From: Dillenia suffruticosa
Taxonomy: Eukaryota; Streptophyta; Magnoliopsida; Dilleniales; Dilleniaceae
Assembly: GCA_033439265.1 (NCBI GenBank)
Contig: JAVTVX010000001.1
Location: 17,501-81,500 of the forward strand
Reading direction: 5' to 3'
DNA: 64,000 bases
The position numbers and the translations under genes were made by a program. Of the stretch, positions 1 through 10,601 are shown piece by piece (within the stretch, counting starts at the first letter, position 1; every line of letters starts with the position of its first letter). The notes beneath the pieces are model-generated. The model was not told the DNA's origin, did not search any database, and was given only the letters and a program-made list of their open reading frames with translations.

Positions 1-149
1 AAACCCTAAACCCTAAAACCCTAAACCCTAAACCCTAAACCCTAAACCCTAAACCCTAAACCCTAAACCCTAAACCCTAAACCCTAAACCCTAAACCCTA
101 AACCCTAAACCCTAAACCCTAAAAACCCTAAACCCTAAACCCTAAACCT
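1..149. repeat. Telomeric repeat array
   Basis: About 20 head-to-tail copies of the plant-type telomere unit CCCTAAA, with a few one- or two-base variants near positions 15 and 120. The C-rich strand reads 5' to 3' on the plus strand, as expected at a left chromosome end. The array stops near 149 and passes directly into the subtelomeric repeat. Native plant telomeres are kilobases long, so the short array probably reflects where the assembly was trimmed. Confidence 0.97.
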
Positions 150-404
150 ACAACCTACTGAAGGGTGTTCTGACAAAGGAGTCTATGATGCTCAAGTCAA
201 AAAGAGCGGTTTTGGGAGAATAAAAAACAAATTGTGTAGAGTTGCGAGAGAATCATGTGTTCTCTTTATGTGAGAAGTGTAGAGTTTAAGAGAACGTACG
301 TAGCTGGCTTTCAGTGCTGAATATATATAGTTTGAATGCATGGTAAGTCCTATATATGGTTAGGGGTGTAGAAACTCTAGTTTTTTTGTAGAGATTGTTG
401 AACC
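149..404. repeat. Subtelomeric dispersed repeat, copy A (truncated by telomere)
   Basis: This stretch aligns by eye over most of its length with 8628-8886, for example at GAAGGGTGTTCTGACAAAGG against GAAGAGTGCTTCGGCAAAGG, and through a shared GCTGAATATATATAGT block. The two copies bracket the Tat-type Gypsy relic, so they may be pieces of its LTRs. However, no clean TG..CA ends or primer site can be seen, and the protease-coding relic almost abuts copy B. The telomere array begins exactly where homology to copy B would continue. Confidence 0.7.
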
Positions 405-1794
405 ATGTATCATCATTTGTCCTACTCTCCAAATGTTAGCTTGAAGAGGTAGCGCTTCAAGTAAAGTTAAGATAAAAAGAGTTGGGTAATTTGAAGAGAC
501 ATGGAAAAGAAGCGGTTTTGAGAAAGTGGAATGGGGGCGAAAGTGAGTCATTAAATGCGGTACATGCAGTTGTTTCAAAAAGTCATGGAATGGATAATTC
601 TCAGAATTACTATACTTAATGAAACACAAAGATCACGAAAATGGAATGGCTACCTGCAAGGGGCATTAAATTAAGAACTGATTGTTCTAGTTTCGAAGCA
701 TGCCACTTCGTTTGTCGGGAGTCACATTCAAGGCCCTAGATATTGTTATAAATAATAAAGTGTAGTGAGGGAGTTCCTTTAGTTCACTGGATGAGACAAA
801 GTTAAAGGCTAATGTTTTGATATGTGGATAACGAAGTGTGTAAAAAATAGAGTTCGTGAAGGATTGTTTATTAGAGTAATACTTGGGTATTTGTTAGTTC
901 AAGAATGAAAGATCTTGATGGTGGTTCTTCTATGCCCCATTGTTGATGGGATGCTTTGAACATAGTGCGAGTGCTAGCAATACAGGTTTCCATTAGCGAG
1001 GGAATTGCTAGTGCAACGTTCCATCAAGGTATTTGAAAATCCAATACCGTGGTAGCCTGCATTGGTGGTCTCAAGGGATCTTGCAATGGGTGGAGATGTC
1101 TTCTTCTTTTTGTATTTCAAATTGGAAGGAAGAGGTGTCTTTCCCATGTGAAGTCTGACAGAGACAGCCAAGTGCTAGTCCTAGTGCTAGCGTCTCCTAA
1201 GTGGCATAAAGAGAATGGAAGAACTTGATGTGCGGGAATGGAGTTTGGGAAAATAAGTGCCTCCTCATTCTCCTTAGCTTTCTATACTACTAATATGTAG
1301 TCATCGTGTTGTTTTTGTTTGTGTTTGTACTAATTCTGACCTACTTTGTAAAGATCTTAAGAATAAATAAAAGAGTTATTTTCTTGAACCTAATGATTTT
1401 TTTGCTCCCTCCTATTGGTACACTTTGGATGTTTAATTTTTGATTTCCTTTTGCATGAACTTTGTCATGGCTGAGCTTCTGTGGCATGTCGAAACCGCTT
1501 ATTAAATTGTATGCAAATTTTGCATAGCTAAAGGTTGTGTGTTTAAAACCTTCTTTCGATACTTAGATTGAAATACTAAGAGTTTAGTCTTGACTCGTGC
1601 TATGGTTGTGTGCCAAAGGGTTAGAGTAGAGCCTTGTTGTCACTAGTGTCAAGTGTTAAGCTGAGAGTGAAAATGTGGGACCTTTCGGGGTGCATAACTA
1701 GGAGAGAACAAGAGAGGGTACGAAATCTGATTAAGGTCCAAAGCCGAAAGGAAGAGAGTGAAGAACTTTCTTGTATTGCATCAAAATAAAGCTT
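405..1794. other. Subtelomeric sequence without recognisable gene
   Basis: Only short open frames with no recognisable protein signature are present. The sequence is of mixed composition and probably belongs to the untranslated 3' part of the Tat-type element or to older insertions. No RNA gene or further telomere-like array was seen. Confidence 0.5.
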
Positions 1795-1990
1795 GATAGA
1801 GCAACGTTAAAAAGACTAATTGGCGTTGCATCAAGAGAGAAAGTATGAGAACACCGCATCAAGAGTGCTCATTGGCATTGTGCCAAGAGAGAGTTTGATG
1901 GCATTACGCTAAGAATGCCCATTAGCGTTGCACCAAGAGAGTTTGAAGGCATTGTGTTAAGACATTGTATCGATAACATGCTCAGAGGCA
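1795..1990. repeat. Imperfect periodic repeat (GCGTTGCAYCAAGAGAG-like)
   Basis: Several degenerate copies of a phrase resembling GGCGTTGCATCAAGAGAG recur at irregular spacing of about 30 to 60 bases (for example near 1823, 1876 and 1924), alternating with a phrase like AAGAATGCCCATTAGC. This looks like a decayed tandem array inside the retroelement-derived subtelomere. It has no coding signature. Confidence 0.5.
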
Positions 1991-2149
1991 TAGAGCTAAG
2001 AGAGTCTAGGTCTGCAAAAGAGAGTTGACAAACTAGGAGCTCACGAGGGAAGAGCTCAAGCAATCTATTATTGTATTGGACAGTAACATACAAAAGTAAT
2101 GATGTTGTAGTTCAATGAGTTAGAAGACAAAGGTTATCAATACTATTGA

Positions 2150-2652
2150 AAGTAGTAAGGATTACTGATAGTAAATGTATAGATTCTCGACACTCTATAT
2201 TCGGGTAACGGCAGACCTATCAAGTGGTTGAGATGATATGTCAATGGGTGGACCACAGAACAAACTTGATAGGGACCTTTGCAGTTTAGTAGGAGTTTGC
2301 TCCCCAGCTAAGGCTATCCGATGGCCTTCACTTTTTTGAGAACTAGGTCTCCCGATTTTAATATTCTACTTTTGACTCTCCTGTTATAGTATCGAGTCAT
2401 TTGTTGTTGGTATTTAGACATTCGAGCGGGCGCAGTGTCCCGCAGTTTTGGAAGGAGGTCTAGCTGCTCTCATAATGACGGCTCTTTTAAGTCATGCCAA
2501 TACTTATCTACATACAATAAGTGGATTTCGATTTCCACTAGCATGATGTCTTCGCATCTGTAGGTGAGACTAAAGGTTGTTTCCCCCGTAGCCTTACGAG
2601 GTATAGTTCGAACACATGCAAAAGATTTTTGGTTACCTCCCAACAAGCGCAA
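2150..2652 (-). pseudogene. Tat-type Gypsy integrase, C-terminal fragment
   Basis: Translated on the minus strand, the start resembles the end of a Gypsy integrase core (IPRKATGETTFSLTYRCED). It is followed by a linker and a GPY/F-like C-terminal domain (MTRYYNRRVKSRILKSGDLV, later GPYQV). The catalytic core that should precede it is missing. Upstream sequence (2653-2800) instead belongs to an Athila-type element. In-frame stops show decay. The matching N-terminal zinc-finger part of the integrase lies at 5664-5846, on the far side of the Athila fragment, so one integrase gene was split. Confidence 0.75.
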
Positions 2653-2798
2653 TTATTTAACGTCGTTATGCTCGACGGTCTTCACTTGTTTCTCTTCAAG
2701 GAGACTTCAACTTTACTTTCTGAGGCTCATATGACTTTCCTTTTATATCTAATTGTACATTCAATTCAAAATCAATCACATTTTTCTTCATAAATTTT

Positions 2799-3677
2799 CT
2801 ACACAATTAAATAAAATATATCAGCAGAACAAATTGATTGACACTCATTTGGGTACTTCATAGGATCGAAAATAATAAATTTCACAATCTCGCAGTCGAA
2901 CTCGACTGAGAGAGTACCCTCATCCACATCTATTTTGGTTTTTACTGTCTTCATGAATGGTCGTCCTAATATAAGTGGAGCTGAATTTGTGATAGTGTCT
3001 CCTTCCATTTTCAAGATGTAAAAATCTGTTGAAAAAATTAATTCGTTAACCTACACCAAAACATCTTCAACAATCCCCTCTGGGTAAACGTAAATTTGGT
3101 TAGCTAACTGAATAACAACCCCAGTTTCTCTTAAAGGACCCAATTTTAGAGCACTATAAATTGAATAAGGCATGATATTAACAGGTGCTCCTAAATCTAA
3201 CATGGCATACTCCATTTTTTTCTTACCAATAATACAAGATAGAGTGAACATACCTGGATCTGTACATTTTTCGGGTAGAGTTCTCTTGATGATATCAGAC
3301 ACATTCTCACCTATCTCATCACCTCTTATTTTCCCTACTTCCTTCTCGTATTCTTCCATCTTGGATTCCTCAAACTTAATTAGACTTTCATCGATGGCCT
3401 TATCCTCTTCTTCTTCATCCTTCTTTTCATCTACCTTCTTGGGCGATGGTGGGGTTGATCGCAATACCATTGCACTATCATTCTCCTTAGGGTTTACTAC
3501 CGTTTGTGAAGGTAATTTCCCTGAGATTCGAACCTCCAAATTGCTAACCGAAGTGGCTAGCTGAGTGATTTGATTTCTCAAATTTTGAATGCTAGCTCTC
3601 GTTTCCTGTTGAAATTGTTGAGTGTTAGTCGCAATAGTTTTCATAATATCTTCTAAGGACATATCTGAATTAAACAA
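2799..3677 (-). pseudogene. Athila-type gag-protease fragment
   Basis: Two adjacent minus-strand open stretches (3051-3677 and 2799-3014) together resemble the end of gag and the aspartic protease of plant Athila-type Gypsy elements. The active-site region reads AMLDLGAPVNIMPYSIYSAL, with Asp-Leu-Gly in place of the usual Asp-Thr/Ser-Gly, a variant common in this group. A second family signature, SAPLILGRPFMKT, follows in 2799-3014. An acidic, lysine-rich spacer precedes the protease. The reading frame is interrupted between 3014 and 3051, and no reverse transcriptase follows, so this copy cannot be autonomous. Confidence 0.8.
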
Positions 3678-3770
3678 TTGTGTCGGTGCATGTGTTGGCC
3701 TATTGAATTGCTTAGGAGAATATCTTGTTTGTCCTCCTTGATTCCCGCAACTCAGGTTTGGATGCTCTCT

Positions 3771-4136
3771 CTATCCAGGGTTATAATAAGTAGAGTAGGG
3801 GTCGTACTTCTTCTGAGGTTGGCCAAGAAATCCTCCTATGGCATTTGCTTGATGAGTAAAATTTTCTTGCAGAGATGGACACATATCCGTAGGATGTCCA
3901 GGTATCGAGCATATGCCGCAAACTTTGGTTCCATGTATTTGCCCTACAGCTATCTGACGAACCAAACCAGTCAATTCAGAAATTTGATTTTCAAGATTCG
4001 AGTGACTTACCTCATGAACTGGGTTCTCGATGCACAAGGGATGTTGGTTCAAAATTGATGCAGCTAACTCATTCAGAGTTCTTTCATGATTTTCCATCGT
4101 TTCCTCTCCAAAAATCAATAAATAAGTAAAAACCAC
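3771..4136 (-). pseudogene. Athila-type gag fragment with zinc knuckle
   Basis: Minus-strand open frame beginning 20 bp downstream of the primer binding site. It carries one CX2CX4HX4C nucleocapsid-type zinc knuckle (CGICSIPGHPTDMC). The protein is only about 120 residues, so most of a full gag is missing, and the frame shifts before the protease-coding stretch. Its position between primer site and protease fits gag. Confidence 0.7.
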
Positions 4137-4155
4137 AAACTAAGAAATTAAAATA

Positions 4156-4175
4156 GTTCCCCGACAACGGCGCCA
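4156..4175 (-). promoter_or_regulatory. tRNA-Asp-type primer binding site
   Basis: The minus strand reads TGGCGCCGTTGTCGGGGA, close to the primer binding site complementary to the 3' end of plant tRNA-Asp used by Athila and Tat elements. It lies a few bases after the predicted LTR end (CCA near 4182), the correct place for a 5' LTR on the minus strand. Confidence 0.8.
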
Positions 4176-4181
4176 AAATTT

Positions 4182-5613
4182 GGTCGGGTTGTCGAAACCC
4201 TCAAATTAATACTGATTTCCCTAATGCAACAAATTGTAGCAATAATGGTTATCAGGTCGAATTTCAAGGGAGCTAATTAATTCAATCTCTTAGTTAATGT
4301 AAAAAAATATAAAGTTGTGGGTTTTCAAATAAGTTGCTAAAATAAAATTTGCCGAATAAAATTTAATAACCTAAAAATAAGAAACAAATCAACAATGCTA
4401 AATACTAAAATTTAAGGAAGAAATTCAATTTAACAAATTTCGATCCAAGGGTTCATATATTCGATTGTCTTATTGATCATTGGTTGAAAATATTATTTTT
4501 GCAATTCAAGCATTTAACCTTAGATCTATTAGGATAGACATAATAAATCTTGTATTTTCCTAAAATAATTGACCAGACCCAACATCCAATCAAAACTTAT
4601 CATTAATCGACTGGACACGATAGCGTTTCATATCGAATAATGACCGCATTAAGTTCTGTGAAAACAGTTAAATCAAAATACAAATAACCAGGATAGCCGT
4701 ACAATTATTCGATTTTGTTCCTTCGATTCCTTAGGTTAAAATGAATATCGGCAACGACCCAAAAACATAAATAACCTATTTGCTACTTGTACCATTCATT
4801 CATAACAATTACGGATCACTGAATTCCTGGATAGCAATAGGAAAACTAATATCGAATTAAATTATCAGATTAACCAATATTAGGTTTCCCTAAAAATAAA
4901 TCAAGAATCAACGAATACTTGAATATAAGATAAGAAATTAAATTAAGAATATAACCTCACAATGAAAAACAATCGATTAAAATTCCCCTTGAATCAAAAT
5001 AAAAGAATTCCCCACTCATGGTGGTAAGTATCAACACAAAAAAAATTAAAGAAAAATAAATGTTCCTAAGAAAAATAAAAAAAAAATAAAAACCTAATGG
5101 AGAAAATGAGTCCTTGGCTTATGTGACTTCTGTTTCTTCCGAAATATGCAGTCGCCTCCTCTTGTGTATTGTGTCTATGCAGCAGCCCACCTTTTGTGAA
5201 AAGAATATATGAAGAATGGTTGAATATGCAACTTCTTGTGTTTAAATAAGCAAGGGCAACCGGCCCTCTTGGAATGAGAGAATGTGCTCTTTCCTTCCAT
5301 GTAGACTTCTGAATCAACTAAGAGATCTAAAATTAGGTAAATTACAAAACTTTTCTCCCACTAAAACATTTTTACTAAAAATAAAAATATTATTAAAATG
5401 TTGAAATTAGAATTCAAGCTCCACTTCTTCAAAGCCCAATAAGATGTCTTGACCCAATTATCTCCAAAATTGCATTATTAAACCCAATTTGCTCCAAGTC
5501 TTCAATTTTAATCTCCTAAAAATAAAATTCAATAAAACCAACCATTAGGGTATTAAACAATTCAAATTCAAACCATGATAACATTAATAAATTCAATAAA
5601 TTGCATGTTATCA
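4182..5613 (-). repeat. 5' LTR of Athila-type element (single)
   Basis: AT-rich non-coding block of about 1.43 kb bounded on the minus strand by TGATAACATGC at 5613 and by a CCA just before the primer site near 4182. The right edge is sharp, because the preceding sequence is in-frame Tat integrase code. The left edge is inferred from the primer site. No second copy is in the window. Confidence 0.6.
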
Positions 5614-5663
5614 CTCGTGATCAGACATAACTCAGAAGAAGGTTGGTGTGGCACTGAGGACAA

Positions 5664-5846
5664 TCATCGACACTTGTCACAATTTTTTACGTAGACTTCC
5701 GCGTCGCCTTCATAGTTGGCCAAAAGAACCCCTAGAGTAATGCTTTTTTTTGCAAGATTTTGAGTACCGACATGGTTGCCGCATTGCCGCATACCCCTTA
5801 ATGAATTTCTCTGAAGACCTATTTGTCCTCCTTTGACGTCAGGCAT
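5664..5846 (-). pseudogene. Tat-type integrase, zinc-binding region
   Basis: The minus-strand frame ends in a recognisable Gypsy integrase stretch (GDAEVYVKNCDKCR) with the Cys-x2-Cys half of the HHCC zinc-binding domain. Code continues after a stop through a phrase like VPHQPSSELCLITS up to 5614, where the Athila-type LTR begins. Family members continue into the catalytic core here. This copy does not. Confidence 0.7.
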
Positions 5847-6199
5847 TTGAGGTATGGGTGTGTAAAGGATTTCTTATAAAGTAATCTATCAATGATAGCA
5901 TAATGCGTAGCTTGATGTCTAATCATTGCCACTTCATGTGGTGAGTCCGGCAATTGGCCACTTATTAAGTAATTTTGGATAAGGTCTTTTTAGCTCGGCG
6001 TATCATCGGCTATTACGATTTGTTTTGGTTCATCAATGCTTGAATATGGGAGGCTTTTGACATAAACTATTCAACTGGTTGCTACCAAGTCAGAGCTAGC
6101 AAGCTCAAAGAGCGTGTCAAAACTGGCATTTTCTGTTCTAGGGATCTATTGTCTGTTGAATATATTGAACTTGCTTATCTTGTCTCGAAGCTTAGAGAT

Positions 6200-6445
6200 G
6201 TACTTCCATTGATTTGTTTAACTATGAGCTAGCTATCAGTGAAAACTCGAATATCTTTAAGTCTCATTGACTCCACAATTTAGAACCCCATCAAGAGGGC
6301 TTCGTACTCGGTCTGATTATTGGTGGCTTGGAAATCGAAGCAGAGTATGTATTCTGCTTTGAAGTTATCAAAGCCAATCAAGATAAGTCCCATGTCAATC
6401 CTTGACAAATTAGAGCACCCATCTACATGCAAGGTCTAAGGTGGC
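6200..6445 (-). pseudogene. Tat-type RNase H (archaeal-type) fragment
   Basis: Minus-strand translation gives LHVDGCSNLS followed by ATNNQTEYEALLMG. These match the first aspartate motif and the Glu-containing NNEAEYEAL motif of the additional RNase H found in Tat-lineage Gypsy elements. Stops interrupt the frame outside the motifs. The position between RT and integrase is as expected. Confidence 0.7.
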
Positions 6446-7209
6446 AAGAGGTACCCTTCTGAATGATTGTCAGCAGCTTGCTGAGCAGAGTTTGGGAAGA
6501 TGCATTCAAGGATAAAGTTGGCTAGGGTCTGGCCTTTGATGGCAAGTCTCGGTTAATATTCGATACCGAATTCATCAAATTCGATACTCCATTTGATGAG
6601 TCAACCTGAGATATCTCATTTGTGCAGAATTTGTCTTAGGGGCTAATACATCAGCACCACAATAGTGTACACCTGGAAATAAGATTTGAGGCACCAAGCA
6701 ATTATGACTAGAGCAAATGCCACCTTTTCTATGGGTTTGTAGTTGACTTCTACTTCATGGAGTACCCAGCTGACATAATATACTAGTTTTTGTGCTTTGG
6801 CATCCTATCCTACAAGTACAAAACAAAAGACTCGGTCGAAAATAGATAGGTAAAGATAGAGTTTCTCACCATGGATGGACCGAGAGAGTAGAGGAGGTAA
6901 CAAGAGGTACTCCTTGAGCAATCAAAAGCAATTTGACTTTCCAGTGTCCATAGGAACTTTTGACTTTTTAGAGTCTAAAAAAAGGGCTTGTACTTTCCTC
7001 GGATTTCGACATGAATCGACTTATGACCGCGATTCATCCCATAAGGTGCTGTACCATTTTTGGCGTTCCAAGTGGCGCCATGTCTAATATGGTTTGAATC
7101 TTTTTTGGATTGGTCTTGATATCTCGATAGGTGATCATGAACCCTAGGAATTTGCCTGACATATTACCAAAAGTATACTTGGGCGGGTTTAGCTTCATAT
7201 ATTAATGCT

Positions 7210-7791
7210 TCAATGTCCGGAATGTTTCCTCTGATCTGCCACATAGCTCTTTGGGCTAGTACTCTTAACTAGCATGTCGTCTACGCAGGTTTTGACGTTT
7301 CTACTAAGTTGATCACTAAAAACCTTGTTACCTAGTTGTTGGAAGGTCACCCTTGCATTTTTCAGACCGAAGGGCATAACCTTATAACAGTAGGTACTAA
7401 ACTCGATGATGAAGTTGGTTTTCTTCTCATCTTCTGGGGTCATGCGTACCTAACTGTAATCAAAGTATGTATTCATGAAACTTTGAAGTTGATGGTCCGA
7501 TGAATTATCTACGAGTTTGTCTATGTTGGGGAGCGGATAGCTATCCTTAGGCATCTTTTGTTGAAATCTGTAAAATCAACACACATTTTTCATTTGTCGT
7601 TTGTCTTTTTCATCATGACTACGTTTACTAGCCATTAGGAATATTTCACATCTCTCAAGAAATTTTCCGCCAGGAGTTTTCTGACTTCTTGTATCGCGCA
7701 TCGGTATTCTAATGCAAAGACTCTCTTCTTTTACTTCACAGGTTTCCACCGTCAATTTGTGGACAATCACGGATGAGTGAATTTCGGGCAT
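7210..7791 (-). pseudogene. Tat-type reverse transcriptase fragments
   Basis: Two minus-strand pieces. The 7791-7576 piece matches the start of the RT region (MPEIHSSVIVHKL). The 7443-7210 piece matches the palm with YCYKVMPFGLKNA and the catalytic-site variant CVDDMLVKS, where most relatives have YIDDM. Frameshifts separate the pieces, and several residues that are conserved in the family have changed, so this enzyme is dead. Confidence 0.8.
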
Positions 7792-8317
7792 GTTTTCGGG
7801 AGACCATGCAAAAACTCAAGAATGTTGACATAGGCAGTCATGGATGGCATCACAGAGAGCCATCGGTAAATGGGCTCCAATTTGGATAGTCTGGCCAAGC
7901 ACATCTATGATGGGGATAGTAATCACCTCTTTGCCCGGTTTGAGTTTATCAGCTTATTCGATATCATCTCTGAACTCCATGTCATTTATCGAAAGATTGT
8001 TATTTTCTCCCCTTAAAGCGGGGATGGTTGGAGGATTGGAATCGTAATTAAAAGTTGCGATCAAAAGAAGTTCTAAACTTGATCTTTATATACTTTATGC
8101 TTGGTAAGACTTCTAAGCTATCCAAACTGGGACGGCCTTGGTTTGCGTTATAGATAGATAGAAGTTTAACATATTGAAAATGGCTATAGTAACACCGTGA
8201 TTAGGGGGTGTTCTCAAAGTCACGAGGAGTGAAATAGCATCTTTAGGGAACAGTCATTCGTCCAAAAGTCTATTAGGGTCCACTGCTGGGTTAAAGATGC
8301 CACAACATGAGGCCTAT

Positions 8318-8460
8318 TTATTGGAAAGTATCCCCGTAAAGAACGTCACAATCTGCTCCTTGATTGATAAAAAATCTTTTCACTAGATATTGACCTATTC
8401 TGACAGTAATGACTAGTGGATCATGTCGATTAGGGTCGATCCCTACTAGATCTTCATCGT
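8318..8460 (-). pseudogene. Tat-type retropepsin fragment
   Basis: The minus-strand frame contains HDPLVITVRIGQYLVKRFFI followed by NQGADCDVLYGDTF. In Tat-type proteases the corresponding site is D-x-G-[AS]-x-x-D-[IV]-L, so the catalytic Asp has become Asn here. The frame continues upstream to 8674 but without gag similarity, and soon runs into the dispersed repeat copy B. Confidence 0.65.
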
Positions 8461-8627
8461 CAAGACCGATTGAAGGTCTCTTTCTCTTTGACAACAAGGT
8501 TGGTGAAGGATAAATATAGGCACGATGTGAAAAGTCATTCTGTTCCTCCGAACAACACCAATACGATGCCAGTGGGTTTGACTCCACAGATACCTGCTCT
8601 GCTGAGTTTTGTAAGTAATAAAACCTG

Positions 8628-8890
8628 TAACTACTACAGAAGAGTGCTTCGGCAAAGGAGACTCTAACGCTCAAATAAGAAAAATGGGTTTTGAGAGAAT
8701 AAAAAACAAACTAAGAAAAGCTGCGAGAGAGCCTTGTACTGCCTTTGTATGAGAAGTGTAAAGTTCTTGAGAACATACCCGGCTAGCTATTGGTGCTGAA
8801 TATATATAGTATGCATGTATGGTAAGTCCCGTATGTATTTAGAGGTATAAAAACCTTAATTTTCTTGTAGAGATTATTGAGAATTTTCCA
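8628..8890. repeat. Subtelomeric dispersed repeat, copy B
   Basis: Direct-orientation partner of the repeat next to the telomere at 149-404. Shared blocks include the opening GAAGAGTGCTTCGGCAAAGG, a GAGAATAAAAAACAAA block, the GCTGAATATATATAGT block and TTGTAGAGATT near the end. It marks the right edge of the Tat-type relic and may be part of its 5' LTR, but termini are not definable. Confidence 0.7.
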
Positions 8891-9190
8891 ATATTGTAGA
8901 GACTGGTCAAAAATCTCTGACAATTAGAGTCTGGTTGGCTATGAAAAATTTAATGTTATTTTGGAGATTTCCTGTCTTATCAAGAGTGATTGACGAGATC
9001 TGTTTCCTTAATTGGTAATATGAAGTTATGTTTATCACGTAATAGAATGAATTACTTTTGCGTTAATAGAGGTGTCCACTGAAGAGTGGAATAACCGAGA
9101 GGCCCGCTTACTGAGAGCTAAGATGACCTAGAGGGTCGAGAGGAGTGCTTAACTGAGAGAGCAATTAGCCGAGAGAGAGACAGAGGGCTT
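8891..9190. other. Non-coding spacer, purine-rich (GAGAG-rich) at its end
   Basis: No coding potential or element end recognised. The last 100 bases are rich in GAGAG and GAGAGC motifs and lead into the tandem duplication. Confidence 0.4.
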
Positions 9191-9640
9191 GTTTGGTTAC
9201 TTATGGATGACATAACCTATTGGGGTCTAGTCTCAAGGCTGACCTCTGGTCTTGTTGTAATGCGTCGTTGTATCTTGTACCATCAATTAGTATCCGTCCA
9301 CTAAGAATATGAAATATGATACCTCTACTTTGTTTGTAATTGATAATTTGGGTTTTTTTTTATACTAATACCAATCGATAATTGAATCTATATTCCGACT
9401 AATCCAATTCGAGATCTGTTTGGTTACTTATAGTGACATAACCTATTGGGCTCTAGTCTCAAGGCTTAGACCTGTAGTCTTGTAGTAATGCATCGTTGTA
9501 TCATATACCATCAATTGGTATCCATCCACTAAGAATATGAAATATGATACCTCTACTCTGTTTGTAATTGAAAATTTGGATTTTTTTTGTACTAATAACA
9601 ATCGATATCCAGATCCATATTCCAGTTAATCCGATTTGAG
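9191..9640. repeat. Tandem duplication, about 227-bp unit
   Basis: Two adjacent copies start with GTTTGGTTACTTATRG at 9191 and 9418 and run in parallel through CATAACCTATTGGG, TCCRTCCACTAAGAATATGA and AATCGATA to the AATCC near 9405 and 9632. A third partial copy (ATGAAATATGATACCTC.. GATAATTTGGAT) lies at 9774-9821. Copies differ by scattered point changes and small indels, so the duplication is not recent. Confidence 0.85.
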
Positions 9641-10338
9641 ACTTACAATGATTCATTTAAGAGAACTACCCTCCCTACATAATTTTTTTCATACCAAAAC
9701 CGCAAGTCGAACACAAAAACTTCATTAATGGATTAACGCCGTAGACCAACAATCCGTTGGTTTGATAATTTGGATATGAAATATGATACCTCCACTTTCT
9801 TTGTAATCGATAATTTGGATATACCTAAAACAATGCACTCAATATGCATGTCTACTTTGTTGGTTAAGTTTTAATGGAGTTGCCGCTTGCATCACATCAA
9901 CAAAGAAAACGGAACACATGCAAGCTCCAAACTCTTGATCATCATCATACTTGAAATGCTTATATAACATCTTCAGTTCCTTGTGGTTTCAGTAAAACTG
10001 TTATACACGTGAAGAAAACCCCATGTCAATAGAACAGGGTTGCCCATTTGAGCCATGCATCAGAACATACAAATTACACTGGAACACATTCATTTCTCAT
10101 TGCATGTTCTGATATTTATGCAGCATTTAAACAGAGGGTTGCAATAAAAATCTTACATCAAGAAGCCACTCTAACAAGCACAGCAGGTAATGATTCAGGT
10201 CTGCTACTGCAACACTTCTTTGAAAACCAACCAATCACAAAATCAAAAACATCCATATGGGGGGGAAAAGTCCATAACTATATAAAAATTGTAAATCAAG
10301 CAAAAAGAATATCCAACCCAAACAAGTATTATATCAAA
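9641..10338 (-). other. LUNAPARK 3' flank and probable 3' UTR
   Basis: Sequence downstream of the LUNAPARK stop codon on the minus strand. No gene seen. The part nearest the stop (about 9950-10338) is probably 3' UTR, but no confident polyadenylation signal was identified, so the boundary is open. An open frame on the plus strand at 10048-10359 has no recognisable protein features. Confidence 0.4.
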
Positions 10339-10601
10339 CTAAGTAAGTACATCCCCTGACACAATCCTGTCATTCCCTTCAGCAGAATCCATGGGATCTG
10401 TGACAAGGCTGGAGCCGGTGTCCATCTTATCATCCAGGGAAGCCCCGGTATCATCTACAGGTTCAATAATTCCTATCGTCTGGGACATGGAACTGGGAGA
10501 ACCCAAAGATGATCCAGGCTTCTGTTCTTTTGACCTGTTCAAGGCATGGCAGTGAGGGCAATAGTAAGTTATGTAGGGGAAGTCCTCTTTTCTTGCAAGC
10601 C
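10339..10601 (-). CDS. LNP: LUNAPARK exon 5
   Basis: The 263-bp exon follows acceptor TTATGTGCAG and completes the zinc ribbon ([20 protein letters not shown]). It continues through an acidic, Ser-rich tail to TAG at 10339-10341. The intervening intron 4 is only 78 bp and has no stop in frame, so unspliced message would remain open. Confidence 0.95.

Larger units (their letters stand above)
2640..5613 (-). mobile_element. Athila-type Gypsy element, truncated (5' LTR, gag, protease)
   Basis: Minus-strand element made of one LTR (about 4182-5613), a tRNA-Asp-type primer binding site, a gag fragment with a zinc knuckle and a retropepsin fragment. RT, RNase H, integrase and the second LTR are absent. 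Its LTR starts with TGATAACATGC at 5613, directly after Tat integrase coding sequence, so it inserted into that older element. At the other end its sequence stops near 2640 and Tat integrase resumes, but about 150 residues further on. That suggests a deletion removed the element's 3' half together with the Tat integrase core. Confidence 0.7.
5614..8674 (-). mobile_element. Tat-type Gypsy relic (protease, RT, RNase H, integrase N-terminus)
   Basis: Minus-strand relic of a Gypsy polyprotein in the order protease (8318-8460), RT (7791-7210), archaeal-type RNase H (about 6445-6200) and integrase zinc-binding domain (5846-5664). The extra RNase H is typical of the Tat lineage. All frames are broken by stops and shifts, and no gag is visible before the protease. 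The polyprotein is cut at 5613 by an Athila-type LTR, and its last part reappears at 2652-2150. Confidence 0.8.

Noticed and set aside
10048..10359. Plus-strand open frame of 103 codons overlapping the LUNAPARK end
   Set aside because: Antisense to the last exon and 3' flank, with no recognisable signature and atypical composition.
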